Source: Deinococcus yavapaiensis KR-236
GTDB lineage: Bacteria > Deinococcota > Deinococci > Deinococcales > Deinococcaceae
Assembly: GCF_003217515.1 (NCBI RefSeq)
Contig: NZ_QJSX01000011.1
Coordinates: 62,001-126,000, forward strand
Direction: 5' to 3'
Length of the DNA stretch: 64,000 nucleotides
The translations under genes and the position numbers were made by a program. Below are positions 41,082-50,405 of this stretch, piece after piece; the first letter of the stretch is position 1, and each line of letters starts with the position of its first letter. The notes beneath the pieces are model-generated. The model ran no database searches. It was not told where the DNA came from and was given only the letters and a program-made list of their open reading frames with translations.

Positions 41082-42623
41082 ATGACATTCGATTTCATCG
41101 TCGTCGGGGCGGGTTCGGCGGGATGTGTCCTGACGCGCCGCCTCGTGGACGCGGGCGCGAGCGTGCTGCTGCTCGAAGCGGGCGGGCACGACCGCGATTT
41201 GCGCGTCACCGCTCCGGCGGCGTTCTCGCGAACGTTTCGCACGCGCTTCGATTGGGCGCTGGAAACGCAGCCTCAGCGGCACCTCGACGACCGCCGCCTC
41301 TTTTGGCCGCGCGGCCGGGTGTTGGGTGGGTCGAGCAGCATCAACGCGACGATTTGGATTCGCCCGCCGCAAGAAGACTTCGGCGCGTGGGGCGAAGGTT
41401 GGTCGTGGACGGACGTCCTGCCCGCCTTCAAAGTGATCGAAACGTTCGACGGCGGTGAAAGCGCCACGCGCGGCGGCGACGGAGAGTTGCCCGTGGGAGC
41501 GCGGGCGTTCACGCATCCGCTGTCGTACGCGTTCGTGGAGGCGGCGAGAAGCGCGGGCTTCGAAACGCGTCGGTCGTTCAACGACGGAGCCATCGAAGGC
41601 TTCGGCTTGCTGGAGTGCAACCACCGAAACGGCGAGCGCGTGAGCGCGTGGCGGGCGTTTCTCGCGCCGCTCGTGCCGCACCCCAAGCTCACGGTGAAAA
41701 CCAACGTGACGGTGTTGCGCGTCGACTTCGAAGGCAAGCGCGCCGTCGGCGTGACGATTCGAAGCGGCGGCAAGACGCGAACTCTTCGGGCGGGCGGCGT
41801 GGTCCTCGCGGCGGGCGCCGTGCACTCGCCGCACTTGCTGATGCTGTCGGGCGTGGGGCCGCGCGAGAACTTGGAGCGCGTCGGAATCGACGTGGTCCTC
41901 GACGCGCCGAGCGTAGGGCGCAACTTGCAAGATCACTTGGCGGCCCCGCTGATCTTCTCGGCGCGCGTGGCGACCCTCGACTCGACGGCGCTTACCTTGC
42001 GCGCCGCGGCGCGCTACCTTCGAACGCGTGAAGGGCCGCTCGCGTCGAATATCGCCGAGGCGGGCGGATTCATCCGGTCGACGCCTGACCTCGCGCTTCC
42101 CGACGTGCAGTTTCTGTTCGGTCCCGCGTACTTCCGCAACCACGGCTTCACGCGCGAGCGTGGCGACTTCTTCTCGCTCGGGCCGGTTCTCGTGACGCCG
42201 AAGTCACGGGGCGAAGTGACGTTGGAGACGAACGACCCGACGCGTCCACCCGTCATCGATCCGAATTACCTCAGCGCCGAGGAGGACCTCGACGCCCTCG
42301 TGCGCGGTCTGGCCGTGGGACGTGAGATTTCTCGGTCGCAGCCTCTCAAGGGATTTCGTAGTGAGGAAGTCCTGCCCGCGCATCCCAACCTCGAAGCGCA
42401 CGTCCGAGCGGAAGCGCAGACGCTGTACCACCCGGTGGGAACGTGCGCTCTGGGCGTCCGCGCGGACGCCGTGGTGTCGCCTCGCCTCGCCGTGCACGAA
42501 TTGCAGGGATTGTGGGTGGCGGACGCGTCCGTGATTCCGGTGATTCCGCGCGTGAACACGAACGCGGCGGCCATGATGATCGGTCAGCGCGGCGCGGAGT
42601 TCATTCTGAGGGACGCACCGTGA
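41082..42623 (+). CDS. GMC-family FAD oxidoreductase (choline dehydrogenase-like)
   Basis: A 513-residue flavoprotein. The FAD-binding GAGSAGCVLTRRL at residues 8-20, GMC signature 1 (WPRGRVLGGSSSINATIWIR), signature 2 (GAVHSPHLLMLSGVGP) and the C-terminal active-site region (LYHPVGTCALG and NTNAAAMMIGQRGAEFI) are all present. Such enzymes oxidise alcohols (choline, aliphatic or sugar alcohols). TATACT seven bases before the ATG marks a leaderless promoter. Its 3' end overlaps the convergent SDR gene by 23 bases. Confidence 0.9.
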   Translation: MTFDFIVVGAGSAGCVLTRRLVDAGASVLLLEAGGHDRDLRVTAPAAFSRTFRTRFDWALETQPQRHLDDRRLFWPRGRVLGGSSSINATIWIRPPQEDFGAWGEGWSWTDVLPAFKVIETFDGGESATRGGDGELPVGARAFTHPLSYAFVEAARSAGFETRRSFNDGAIEGFGLLECNHRNGERVSAWRAFLAPLVPHPKLTVKTNVTVLRVDFEGKRAVGVTIRSGGKTRTLRAGGVVLAAGAVHSPHLLMLSGVGPRENLERVGIDVVLDAPSVGRNLQDHLAAPLIFSARVATLDSTALTLRAAARYLRTREGPLASNIAEAGGFIRSTPDLALPDVQFLFGPAYFRNHGFTRERGDFFSLGPVLVTPKSRGEVTLETNDPTRPPVIDPNYLSAEEDLDALVRGLAVGREISRSQPLKGFRSEEVLPAHPNLEAHVRAEAQTLYHPVGTCALGVRADAVVSPRLAVHELQGLWVADASVIPVIPRVNTNAAAMMIGQRGAEFILRDAP

Positions 42624-43287
42624 CGTCGGTCAGCAAAGCGTCGCGGGGCGTGGAGAGCACGGCGAGGATCGTGCGGGCGACGCTGCTCGGCCGGATGTAA
42701 ACGTCAGGTTGATACGCGCCGCCTTCCTGTTGGCGAACGTGGCGCTGCATGTCCGTGGCCGTCCGGCCCGGATACACGGTCGTGACGCGCACGCCCCGAC
42801 TCGACTCCTCGCCGCGCAAGGCGTCCGCGAGGGCTTTGAGGGCGAACTTGCTGGCCGCGTACGGTCCCCAACCGGGCGAGGCATTGAGGCCCGCTCCGGA
42901 ATTCACGAAGACGACGTGACCGCGCGCCGCGCGAAGCGCCTGGAGAAGCAGGCGGGTGAGTTCGGCGGGCGCGAGGACGTTCACGCGCATCGTCTCGTCC
43001 CACACGTCGGCGGGCGTCTCTGCGACCGTGCCGAGTTCGGCGACGCCCGCGTTGTGAATCAGGACGTCGAGCGCTTCGAAGGGCGGGAGGTTCGCGGCGA
43101 GGTCGGCGGGCCGAGAGAGGTCGAGGGCGAGCACGCGGGCATTCGGAAACTCGGCGCGTAACGCGGCCAGCTTTTGATCGCTGCGTCCCGTGAGGACGAG
43201 GTCGTGCGTCGAGGCGAGCGAGCGGGCGAGTTCGAGTCCGATGCCGCCCGTCGCGCCCGTGACGAGCGCCGTGGGTCGTGAAGTCAT
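42601..43287 (-). CDS. SDR-family short-chain dehydrogenase
   Basis: A 228-residue Rossmann-fold oxidoreductase with TGATGGIG (residues 10-17), the NAG motif in LIHNAGVAE, catalytic Ser in VFVNSGAGL and YxxxK in YAASKFALK. It lacks a long C-terminal lid and is shorter than average. Substrate unknown. TATCCT lies six bases before the ATG. The gene is downstream of the PucR-type regulator on the same strand with 18 bases between. Confidence 0.88.
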   Translation of the reverse strand: MTSRPTALVTGATGGIGLELARSLASTHDLVLTGRSDQKLAALRAEFPNARVLALDLSRPADLAANLPPFEALDVLIHNAGVAELGTVAETPADVWDETMRVNVLAPAELTRLLLQALRAARGHVVFVNSGAGLNASPGWGPYAASKFALKALADALRGEESSRGVRVTTVYPGRTATDMQRHVRQQEGGAYQPDVYIRPSSVARTILAVLSTPRDALLTDVTVRPSE

Positions 43288-43305
43288 GCGGGCAGGATAA
43301 CGTTC

Positions 43306-44445
43306 TCAGCGCGCGAAGTCGCGCAGGAGCATCGCGAGGCGAATCTGCACGGCGTGATCGAAGTGACGCGGATCGAGGCCCGTGAGCAGTTGCGTCTTGT
43401 CGAGGCGGTACGAGAGCGTGTTGCGGTGGATGCCGAGGGCCTTCGCGGTCGGCAAGGGATGGCAATCGTGCTGAAAGAAGACGTCGAGCGTGAACAGCAG
43501 TTCGGCTTCCGCGTCGAGCGGCGTCAGTAGGTGGCGGGCGAGGTCGAGCTTGATGCGCTCGTCGGGCACGCCGAGAAACGCGGCGACGCCGAGCGCGTCG
43601 AGGCTGTACACCCGTCCGTCGCCGTGCAGTCGCCGCCCCAGCGACAAGGCGGCCTGCGCGTCTTGATGCGAGCGTGCCAAGCCGCGCAGGCCGCGGTGAT
43701 AGCGTCCGAGCCCGATGGTGACGTGACGTCCCGTGTCTACTTGCAGTTGCTCCAGCAGTTGCGTCGCCGCGCGTTTGAGCGCGGCGAGGTTCGACCATGA
43801 AGGCGTGCGCGCCTCGTCGTCTTCCGCCCACGTTTCCAGGTTGCGTGAATCGGACGCTTTGAGAACGGCGACTTCGCCGCGTCCGAGATACGTGCAGATC
43901 GTGTCGAGCGGCAAGCGGAAGAAGCCTGCCACGCTTCCGATGACGAGGTCGGCGCGGCGGCGCGATCGCGCGTCGTCCTCCCCGTTCGAGCCGAGGATGA
44001 ACTCGGCCGCGTCCACGAGAAGCACCGCCCGTGGCGGCGCGAGGTCCATGCCGAGCAGACGGGCGCGAGCGGTCGAGCTGTCCTCGCTGACAGCTTCGCC
44101 GAGCAGCAAGTCGTGCAGCAACTTGTCCTTGAGTTCGGGGCCGTGCGGAAAGTCTTCGCGCGCGCGCGCCTGATTCACGAGCAGTTCCACGACCGAGCGT
44201 GCGAGGCGAGGCGAGATGATTTCCTCTCCGGTTCCCTCGCCGACCACGACGTGACCGTGGCGATCGGCGACGCGGAAGGGCACGCGCAGCGTCGATTCGT
44301 GCGCGACGGTCGACGACGCGTCGTCACTCGAGGCGACGACGCCGCCTTGCGCGTCGAGGACGGTCGTGGGTGCCGACAGCAGTTCGGCGGCGCGTCGGCT
44401 GATTTCGCGGGCGATGCGTTCGAACGGGGGACTGGGAGGGTGCAA
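43306..44445 (-). CDS. CdaR/PucR-type transcriptional regulator
   Basis: A 379-residue regulator. N-terminal sensory domain resembling the putative sugar-diacid recognition region of CdaR (REISRRAAELLSAPTTVLDAQGGVVASS), a GGDEF-like central region (HVTIGLGRYHRGLRGLARSHQDAQAALSLGRRL) and a C-terminal PucR-type HTH (FFQHDCHPLPTAKALGIHRNTLSYRLDKTQLLTGLD). The start is TTG 44445 preceded by a GAGGT-type site. It lies directly downstream of the purine permease, which suggests regulation of that transporter or of purine or glycerate use. Confidence 0.85.
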   Translation of the reverse strand: MHPPSPPFERIAREISRRAAELLSAPTTVLDAQGGVVASSDDASSTVAHESTLRVPFRVADRHGHVVVGEGTGEEIISPRLARSVVELLVNQARAREDFPHGPELKDKLLHDLLLGEAVSEDSSTARARLLGMDLAPPRAVLLVDAAEFILGSNGEDDARSRRRADLVIGSVAGFFRLPLDTICTYLGRGEVAVLKASDSRNLETWAEDDEARTPSWSNLAALKRAATQLLEQLQVDTGRHVTIGLGRYHRGLRGLARSHQDAQAALSLGRRLHGDGRVYSLDALGVAAFLGVPDERIKLDLARHLLTPLDAEAELLFTLDVFFQHDCHPLPTAKALGIHRNTLSYRLDKTQLLTGLDPRHFDHAVQIRLAMLLRDFAR

Positions 44446-44473
44446 TTTTGTGACCTCGCCTCATTGTGCAAAG

Positions 44474-44505
44474 GGGCGCGTCCTCCTCGCGTGCCGAGGA
44501 GGACG
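44474..44505 (-). terminator. Hairpin between the purine permease and its downstream regulator
   Basis: CGTCCTCCTCG (44479-44489) pairs with CGAGGAGGACG (44495-44505) over five bases. On the minus strand it is followed by CGCCCCTTTG, a poor T-tract, so termination would be partial. Confidence 0.5.
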
Positions 44506-44549
44506 TGAAGTCTTGAGCTTCCCTTTAACGTCGAACGACTGCGAGGGAA

Positions 44550-45932
44550 TCAGCCTTCGAGCCAGATGAATCGCACGAGCAGCAAGGCCGCGACGAAGTA
44601 CAGCAGCGGATGCACTTGCTTCGCCTGGCCGTTGAGGGCCTTGATGGCGACGTAGCTCAGCACGCCGAAGCTCACGCCGTTGGCGATCGAGAAGGTCAGC
44701 GGCATGGAAATCACCGTGAGAAACACGGGGATGGTCGTGGCGTAATCGTCCCACTCGATGCGCGCGAGACTCGAAAGCATCATGGCGCCCACGAGGACGA
44801 GGGCGGGCGCGGTCGCCGCGGCGGGCACCGCTCCGGCGAGCGGCCACAAGAAGATGGCGAGCAGGAACAGCAGGCCCACGACGACGGCGGTCAAGCCCGT
44901 CCGACCGCCTTCCTCGATGCCGCTGGCGCTTTCGATGTACGCGGTCGTGGTGGACGTTCCCATGAACGCGCCGAACATCGCCGCGAGACCGTCGGAAATG
45001 AACGTGCGTCGCGCGCGCGGCATGTCACCTTCGGGCGTCATGAAGCCCGCTTTGTTCGCCAGGCCCGTCAAGGTGCCCGTCGCGTCGAAGAAGTCGACGA
45101 AGAAGAACGTGAACACGACCGACAAGAGGCCCAAGCCGAGCGCGCCGCCGATGTCGAGGGCCCCGACGAGGTCGTGCGGCCAGATGGGCGCGGCGACGAT
45201 GCCGTTGCCGAAGCCTTGGAAGGGCTGCAACGCGCCGTTCGCTCCGCCCGCGTAGACGGGCGCGCGCGTGATGATCGCGAGGACGGAGCTCGCGGCGATG
45301 CCGATCAGGATCGCGCCGACGACGCCGCGCGACAAGAGCACGGCCGTCACGATGAGGCCCAAGATGGCGACGAGAGCAGGCGCCGAGCGCAAGTCGCCGA
45401 GCGCGACGAACGTCGCGGGATTGGCAACGATGATGCCGGCGTTCTTCAAGCCGATGAAGGCGAGGAAGGCCCCGATGCCCGCCGTCACGGCGAACTTCAA
45501 GGCCGATGGAATGGCTTTCACGACGGCCTGACGAGCGCCGAGCGCCGAGAGGATCACGAACAGCAAACCGGAAATGAACACCGCTCCGAGCGCCGTCTGC
45601 CACGGAATCTTCTGACCGAGGACGACGCTGAAGGCGAAGTAGGCGTTGAGGCCCATGCCGGGCGCCTGCGCGAAGGGGTAACGCGCGACGAGGCCCATCA
45701 TGAGCGAACCGAACGCGGCCGCGATCGCCGTCGTGACGAGCAACTGCACGAAGGCGTTCGGGACGTTGATGGCCGGCCCGAGTGTCGACGGGTTCACGAA
45801 GAGGATGTAGCTCATCGTGAGGAACGTCGTGACGCCGGCGCGGACTTCGCGGGGAATCGTCGAGCCGCTGGAGCGAATACCGAAGTACTGCTCGAGCCAC
45901 CCACCGATCGGCGAGCTTTGAGTATTTTGCAT
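44550..45932 (-). CDS. NCS2/AzgA-type purine permease
   Basis: A 460-residue membrane transporter with 12-14 helices. It has family signatures TFLTMSYILFVNP near the N-terminus, PGMGLNAYFAFSVV, the VFTFFFVDFFDATGTLTGLANKAG segment and GTSTTTAYIESASGIEEGGRTGLTA. These motifs are characteristic of the AzgA/PbuG (adenine, guanine, hypoxanthine) branch rather than the UraA branch. AGGAAG precedes the ATG. The roughly 150-nt leader contains two copies of CGCGTGAGGCG but no recognisable purine riboswitch. Confidence 0.92.
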   Translation of the reverse strand: MQNTQSSPIGGWLEQYFGIRSSGSTIPREVRAGVTTFLTMSYILFVNPSTLGPAINVPNAFVQLLVTTAIAAAFGSLMMGLVARYPFAQAPGMGLNAYFAFSVVLGQKIPWQTALGAVFISGLLFVILSALGARQAVVKAIPSALKFAVTAGIGAFLAFIGLKNAGIIVANPATFVALGDLRSAPALVAILGLIVTAVLLSRGVVGAILIGIAASSVLAIITRAPVYAGGANGALQPFQGFGNGIVAAPIWPHDLVGALDIGGALGLGLLSVVFTFFFVDFFDATGTLTGLANKAGFMTPEGDMPRARRTFISDGLAAMFGAFMGTSTTTAYIESASGIEEGGRTGLTAVVVGLLFLLAIFLWPLAGAVPAAATAPALVLVGAMMLSSLARIEWDDYATTIPVFLTVISMPLTFSIANGVSFGVLSYVAIKALNGQAKQVHPLLYFVAALLLVRFIWLEG

Positions 45933-46053
45933 GTGCTTCCTGTTCCGCCCGCCTCACGCGGCGAGCCGTGGGGGAATGACCTGGCCTCGCCTCACGCGAC
46001 GAAACCTCCGCAAGAGTACCACGCCGTCCTTGAGGGATACTTAATGACGACAC

Positions 46054-46081
46054 AAAAAAAGCGCCCCTCGCGGGGCGCTTT
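46054..46081 (-). terminator. Terminator of the extracellular nuclease gene
   Basis: AAAGCGCCCC (46058-46067) pairs with GGGGCGCTTT (46072-46081) over a four-base loop; on the minus strand the stem runs into seven T's (TTTTTTT then GTG). It lies 13 bases after the stop codon. Confidence 0.92.
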
Positions 46082-46093
46082 GAAGAGAAAGGG

Positions 46094-49000
46094 TTAGTTG
46101 CTCGAGTTACGCGGCGCCGGAGTCACTTTGACGAAGTCGACGCTGTTGTTGTTCGTGTCCTTGTCGATGGGGGTGCGCAGCAAGCTCTCCGCAGTCGTAG
46201 GGGCAGGAGCGGCCGTTCCTTCGACGAACGCGTTCGTGGCCGTTCCGAAGCCAAGCGAGTCGACAACGAGAGAGTTGCACTTCAAGGCGACGCCGCCACC
46301 TGTCCCAGACAAGCCCGCCGTGAAGGCGAGGTCAGCGGCCACGCCGTTGGGAACATACCCGGCGCCGCCGAACAGCAGAAACTTGTTGGCGCCGATGCTT
46401 CGGTTGATGTTACTCACGAGGGTGACGTCACTCGTACCCGCGGCGGAACGGTACACGAGGCTGCATCCCGTCAAATCCACGCTCGCGGAGGTCGGGTTGT
46501 ACAACTCGACGAACTCGTCGGAAGCCGTCGCGCCAGCGGTACGCACTTGGCTGATCAGCACGTAGCTGGCGCCCGTGCTCGGCGCGTTGACGGTCACGGC
46601 CTTCGTCTGCTCGGTCGCTTGGCTGTTGCTGTCCGTCACCTTGACCTTCAGCGTGAAGTTGGCCGTGACGTTCGCCTTCGTGATGGTGTAGACGCCGTTC
46701 GAAGCTTCGACGATTTGATACCCCGCTCCGGTGTCCGCCTCGAGCTTCGAGATGGTCGCGCCGTTTGCCAAGGTGATGCTGCTGGCGTTGAGCGTCGCCG
46801 TGTACGTCTGACCGGACTGCACGGTGCTCGGAGCGTCGTTCAAGTTGAACGTCGGCGCGGCCGGAGCGGGCGCTTGATCAGCGGTGAGGTTCAAGCCGAC
46901 AAGCACGGAGTCGTGATCGCTGTAGCGGTTGGCAATGCTGCCGTCGAAGGGATCTTCGCCGAGGCACTTGTTGCTGGTCGTCGGCAAGTCGACGACGCAG
47001 CCGGGCGTGTTGCGGAACTCGACTTGGTAATCGAAGACGGTCGGTTCGTCGCTGTTCGCGTGCCACTCGGTGATGCCGGTGACTTGACTGCTGAGGCTGG
47101 CGGTCGAGAGGGCGTGGTCGAGGTATCCGCTGAAACCGTCGAACACGTACGAGTAGCGCTTCTCGGCGGGAACGCGCAAGTTCAGGCTCTCGAAGCCGCC
47201 GCTCGTGAGGACGTTGATGGGATCCTCGGCACCGTAGGAGTTCAAGTCGCCCATGACGAGGACGTCGTTATCCTTGGTGTTGGTCTTGATTTGAGTGACG
47301 AAGTCGAGCAGGGCCGTCGCTTGCTCCTTGCGAAGCTGGTTCCAGCAGCCTTGGCCGTCGCTCAGGTCCGCGTTGAGGCCCGTCGCGCTTCCGCAACCTT
47401 TGCTCTTGAAGTGGTTGGCGATGACGGTGAACGTTCCGCTCGTGACCTTGTCTTGGAAGGTGGCGGCGATCGGGGGACGGCTGAACACGCTGTTGTTGTC
47501 GACCGCGAACGAGACGAGGTTCACACGGCCCGGCTTGTAGATCACGGCGACCTTGATGGCGTCCGTGCCGATCTTGCCCGTTTGCACGGCGGCGTACTCG
47601 GTGCGGCCGTACGCGGCGTTGAGCGCGGAGACGAGGTCGTTGAGCGCCAAGTCACCGTTGTTCTGCATCTCCATCAGCGTCACGACGTCCGCGTCGAGGG
47701 CCTTGAGGCCCAAGACGATCTTCGTCTTCTGGCGGTTGAACTCGATTTCGTTGTTCGCTCCGCGCAGCGCGCTGTTGTAAGTGGGGTTGAGTTCGTTGAA
47801 GTAGTTGAGGACGTTGGCGCCGGCGATCTTGAGAAGCTTCGCCGAATCGCCGTTTCCGAGCACGCTTTCAGGCGCGTTCGTTCTCGGGTTGGTGTTGACG
47901 AACGTCGGGGCGACGGTCGGTTGCACTTTGAACGACCCGTTGCCGAAGTACAACACGCCCGTCAGGTTGTTGACCGTGTCGCCGATTCGGCGAAGCTTCT
48001 GGGCGCTCGAGCGGTCGATATAAGGAACGGGGTTGGGGTTGGAATTGGCGTTCGCGTCGTCGATCTTGATGCGGTTCGCGAGCAGGTCGGCCGTGACCGC
48101 CGCCTGATTGGCGCGGGTATCGGCGAAGTTGGTCGGGTTGAATTGACGGCCCGTGGCCGAAAGAGACATCTCGCCGAACTGCCCGAGTTGAAACGTCTCC
48201 GTGATCGTCAACGTCTGCGGAATACGCACGAGCATGCCCTCGTAGCGCTCCAGCGAGTTGAAGGGCGCGGTGATCGTGGTCGCGTCGATGCTCACGGTCG
48301 AACTGCACTTGGCGACGGCCGTGATTCCCGTCAGTTGCGTGAGGGTGTTCGGCGCCGTTCCGAATTCGGCGACCGAGCCCGTCACTTGCACGAAGTCCCC
48401 GACTTGGACGTTTTGCCGGGTGTTACCGGTGAAGACGAAGATCGCGTCGCTCGTGCTGCTGTCGGCGTCGCCGCTCGCGTCTTGCACGTAGAATCCGCCG
48501 ATGCCGTTCGTTCGGGTGCTTCCGTCGAAGGTGTACTGCTGATCGGCGGTCACCACGCCTCGAATCGTCACGACTTGACCGACGAAGGAGCTGGCGGCGG
48601 CGCTGCCTTGAACGGCGGGAATGGTGCGCAGGGTCGCGGTGGGCGTGGGGCACGCGTCGGCGCTCGCGCGCGGTTCGAACGTCTTGCTGACCGCGACGTC
48701 ACCGCTCGCGGGCGTCGCGAACGTCGAGGACGTGCTTTCGACGGTGGTCGCCCCGGTGGTCGCCTTGGTGACGAGGGTGTACTCGAAGCCGCGCGGCAAG
48801 CTGAGGGTCGCGCCCCACACGCCGCCGCCACGCGGAACGAGTTCGACGACGTACTGGCCTTGCAGCGCTTGAGGACGAACACGCTGAGCGCCCAAGGGCG
48901 CGGTGATGACCGCTTGAACGCGCTCGGTTCCCGCCGGAACGCCGGAGATGGTGAAGGGCACGGACACGAGTTCCGCGCCGATGTCGACCGTGACGGGCAC

Positions 49001-49933
49001 GTCGGCCGTTCCGATGACGCGCACCGAGGTGCTCGCCGTGTTGGAGAGGTTCGCCGTGTTGTCGACGGTGACGGTGATGGTCTGCGGGCCTTCGCCGGTG
49101 TAGGTCTTGTCGAACGACTCGGTGGCGGACGCGCCGCTCACGTTGCGAAAGGTCGTCGTGCCGTCGCCCCAGGCGACGGTGATCTTGCTCAAGGTGTCGG
49201 TTGCGCCGGATTGCGCGGCGTTCACCGTGAGCTTCACGCTGCCGCCGCTGAGGACTTCCGTCTTGTCGAGCGTCAGCGTCGGCGTGGCGGGCGCGACGGC
49301 GGTCACGTCGGTGAGAGCGACGCTCACCGAGCCGTCCGCTTCGGACAGGCGGGCAGTCGCGCTTCCCTGCTGGCGCAGGGCGAGGTTCGCTTCGAGCTCG
49401 CGGCCTTCCACGAGGACGTTGAGCGCACGGCTCGTCGGAATACCCTGCACCGTGCCCGTGGCGGTCGTGCCGTTCACGACGAGGCGCGCTTCTTGGCCTG
49501 CCACCTTCGCCACGACGACGTTGCTCTTGGCGATGACGCCCGTGGCGTTGACCGTGAGGGCGCTCGTGACGCGGTTGAGGCGCAAGTCGACGCCGGCGTT
49601 CGACGTCACGGCGACGGTTTTGCTGGCTTTGTACAGCACGACCTTGTCGGCGTCCGTGCCGTCGAAGGCGCGCGCCGTGAAGGTGTAGTTGCCTTTCGGA
49701 AGTCCGTCGACGGTGGCCGTGGCCGTTCCGTTGGCGAGGGTGAGGTCAATGGAACGCGTCACGTTCGCCGCGTCACCACCGCTGCCGACCACGTCGAGCG
49801 TGACGCTCTTGACTTCGGCGGGCAAGGCGAGAACGCGAACGGACGCGTGGCCTTGAACGTCCGGGGGAAGTTGAGCGTTTTGCGAACAGGCCGTGATAAG
49901 CAGGGCGGCGGAAAGCAACGACGTTCGTTTCAT
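46094..49933 (-). CDS. ExeM/NucH-type secreted endonuclease with Ig-like, OB and lamin-tail domains
   Basis: A 1279-residue lipoprotein-like exoprotein: signal with lipobox ITAC (Cys 16). Residues about 25-400 are several Ig/PKD-like domains; an OB-fold (VGQVVTIRGVVTADQQY, near 450-560) follows; the endonuclease/exonuclease/phosphatase domain spans about 700-1010 with the catalytic segments DADVVTLMEMQNNG, VIANHFKSKG, VMGDLNSYG and the closing YSDHDSVLVGL; an Ig-like linker and a lamin-tail domain (FVELYNPTSASVDLTGCSLVYRS) end the protein. The domain order is typical of secreted DNases that scavenge extracellular DNA for phosphate or nucleotides. Confidence 0.92.
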   Translation of the reverse strand: MKRTSLLSAALLITACSQNAQLPPDVQGHASVRVLALPAEVKSVTLDVVGSGGDAANVTRSIDLTLANGTATATVDGLPKGNYTFTARAFDGTDADKVVLYKASKTVAVTSNAGVDLRLNRVTSALTVNATGVIAKSNVVVAKVAGQEARLVVNGTTATGTVQGIPTSRALNVLVEGRELEANLALRQQGSATARLSEADGSVSVALTDVTAVAPATPTLTLDKTEVLSGGSVKLTVNAAQSGATDTLSKITVAWGDGTTTFRNVSGASATESFDKTYTGEGPQTITVTVDNTANLSNTASTSVRVIGTADVPVTVDIGAELVSVPFTISGVPAGTERVQAVITAPLGAQRVRPQALQGQYVVELVPRGGGVWGATLSLPRGFEYTLVTKATTGATTVESTSSTFATPASGDVAVSKTFEPRASADACPTPTATLRTIPAVQGSAAASSFVGQVVTIRGVVTADQQYTFDGSTRTNGIGGFYVQDASGDADSSTSDAIFVFTGNTRQNVQVGDFVQVTGSVAEFGTAPNTLTQLTGITAVAKCSSTVSIDATTITAPFNSLERYEGMLVRIPQTLTITETFQLGQFGEMSLSATGRQFNPTNFADTRANQAAVTADLLANRIKIDDANANSNPNPVPYIDRSSAQKLRRIGDTVNNLTGVLYFGNGSFKVQPTVAPTFVNTNPRTNAPESVLGNGDSAKLLKIAGANVLNYFNELNPTYNSALRGANNEIEFNRQKTKIVLGLKALDADVVTLMEMQNNGDLALNDLVSALNAAYGRTEYAAVQTGKIGTDAIKVAVIYKPGRVNLVSFAVDNNSVFSRPPIAATFQDKVTSGTFTVIANHFKSKGCGSATGLNADLSDGQGCWNQLRKEQATALLDFVTQIKTNTKDNDVLVMGDLNSYGAEDPINVLTSGGFESLNLRVPAEKRYSYVFDGFSGYLDHALSTASLSSQVTGITEWHANSDEPTVFDYQVEFRNTPGCVVDLPTTSNKCLGEDPFDGSIANRYSDHDSVLVGLNLTADQAPAPAAPTFNLNDAPSTVQSGQTYTATLNASSITLANGATISKLEADTGAGYQIVEASNGVYTITKANVTANFTLKVKVTDSNSQATEQTKAVTVNAPSTGASYVLISQVRTAGATASDEFVELYNPTSASVDLTGCSLVYRSAAGTSDVTLVSNINRSIGANKFLLFGGAGYVPNGVAADLAFTAGLSGTGGGVALKCNSLVVDSLGFGTATNAFVEGTAAPAPTTAESLLRTPIDKDTNNNSVDFVKVTPAPRNSSN

Positions 49934-50152
49934 TAGGCTCCTTTGAACTGCGCGGTCGTAAGCCTATCAAGAGAAGCGAACGTTCGTCATGTGAACTTCA
50001 GGAGAGATTCAGGTTTCGTCCATAGATTAAGAGCTTTTGGCCGAGTTGCCTCGCTCTTCATTTCTGACGCTCCTCCAGAGAAAGCCGTAAGACTCGCGCA
50101 ATTCACTCGTGTCCAGGTTCCTCATACACTGCCATCACAAGAGGAGGAGCGT

Positions 50153-50341
50153 ATGTCATCGTTCGGCATCTACATGATCGGCATCATTGTCCTGATCGTC
50201 GCCTTGTTCATCGCGGGAAACACCTTCGGGTGGCCGCAGTCGTACGTTCTAATCGGTTCCGTCGTCCTGCTCGGCCTCGGCATCATCTTGGGCGTGAACT
50301 CCACGAAGCGCCGCGACCCGCCGAGCGGCCCGACACCCTGA
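50153..50341 (+). CDS. Small two-helix membrane protein
   Basis: A 62-residue protein with two hydrophobic helices (about 5-24 and 30-48, IYMIGIIVLIVALFIAGN and SYVLIGSVVLLGLGIILGV) and a basic Pro-rich tail. GAGGAGG is seven bases before the ATG, a strong ribosome-binding site, and a perfect 12-bp hairpin follows the stop, so this is a complete small transcription unit. Function unknown. Confidence 0.75.
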   Translation: MSSFGIYMIGIIVLIVALFIAGNTFGWPQSYVLIGSVVLLGLGIILGVNSTKRRDPPSGPTP

Positions 50342-50354
50342 GAGAACGCGAGAC

Positions 50355-50383
50355 GAAGGGGACGGCTTACGGCCGTCCCCTTC
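50355..50383 (+). terminator. Terminator hairpin after the small membrane protein
   Basis: GAAGGGGACGGC (50355-50366) pairs perfectly with GCCGTCCCCTTC (50372-50383) over TTACG. No strong T-run follows on either strand; it may serve both convergent genes. Confidence 0.75.
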
Positions 50384-50405
50384 ACTTGTCCGCCGCTCGG
50401 CTCGA

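Noticed and set aside
45933..46053. Possible purine riboswitch upstream of the permease
   Set aside because: None of the conserved purine-aptamer loop sequences are present; only two copies of CGCGTGAGGCG were seen.
46547..49936. Very long open frame (1129 codons) on the plus strand opposite the secreted nuclease
   Set aside because: Composition is Arg/Val/Asp/Gly-rich without domains; it is the antisense shadow of a GC-rich gene with clear nuclease motifs on the minus strand.
49955..50000. PHO-like direct repeat upstream of the nuclease (GTTCAC ... GTTCG)
   Set aside because: The period is 15 rather than 11 nt and the spacing to the -10 differs from the two matching sites.
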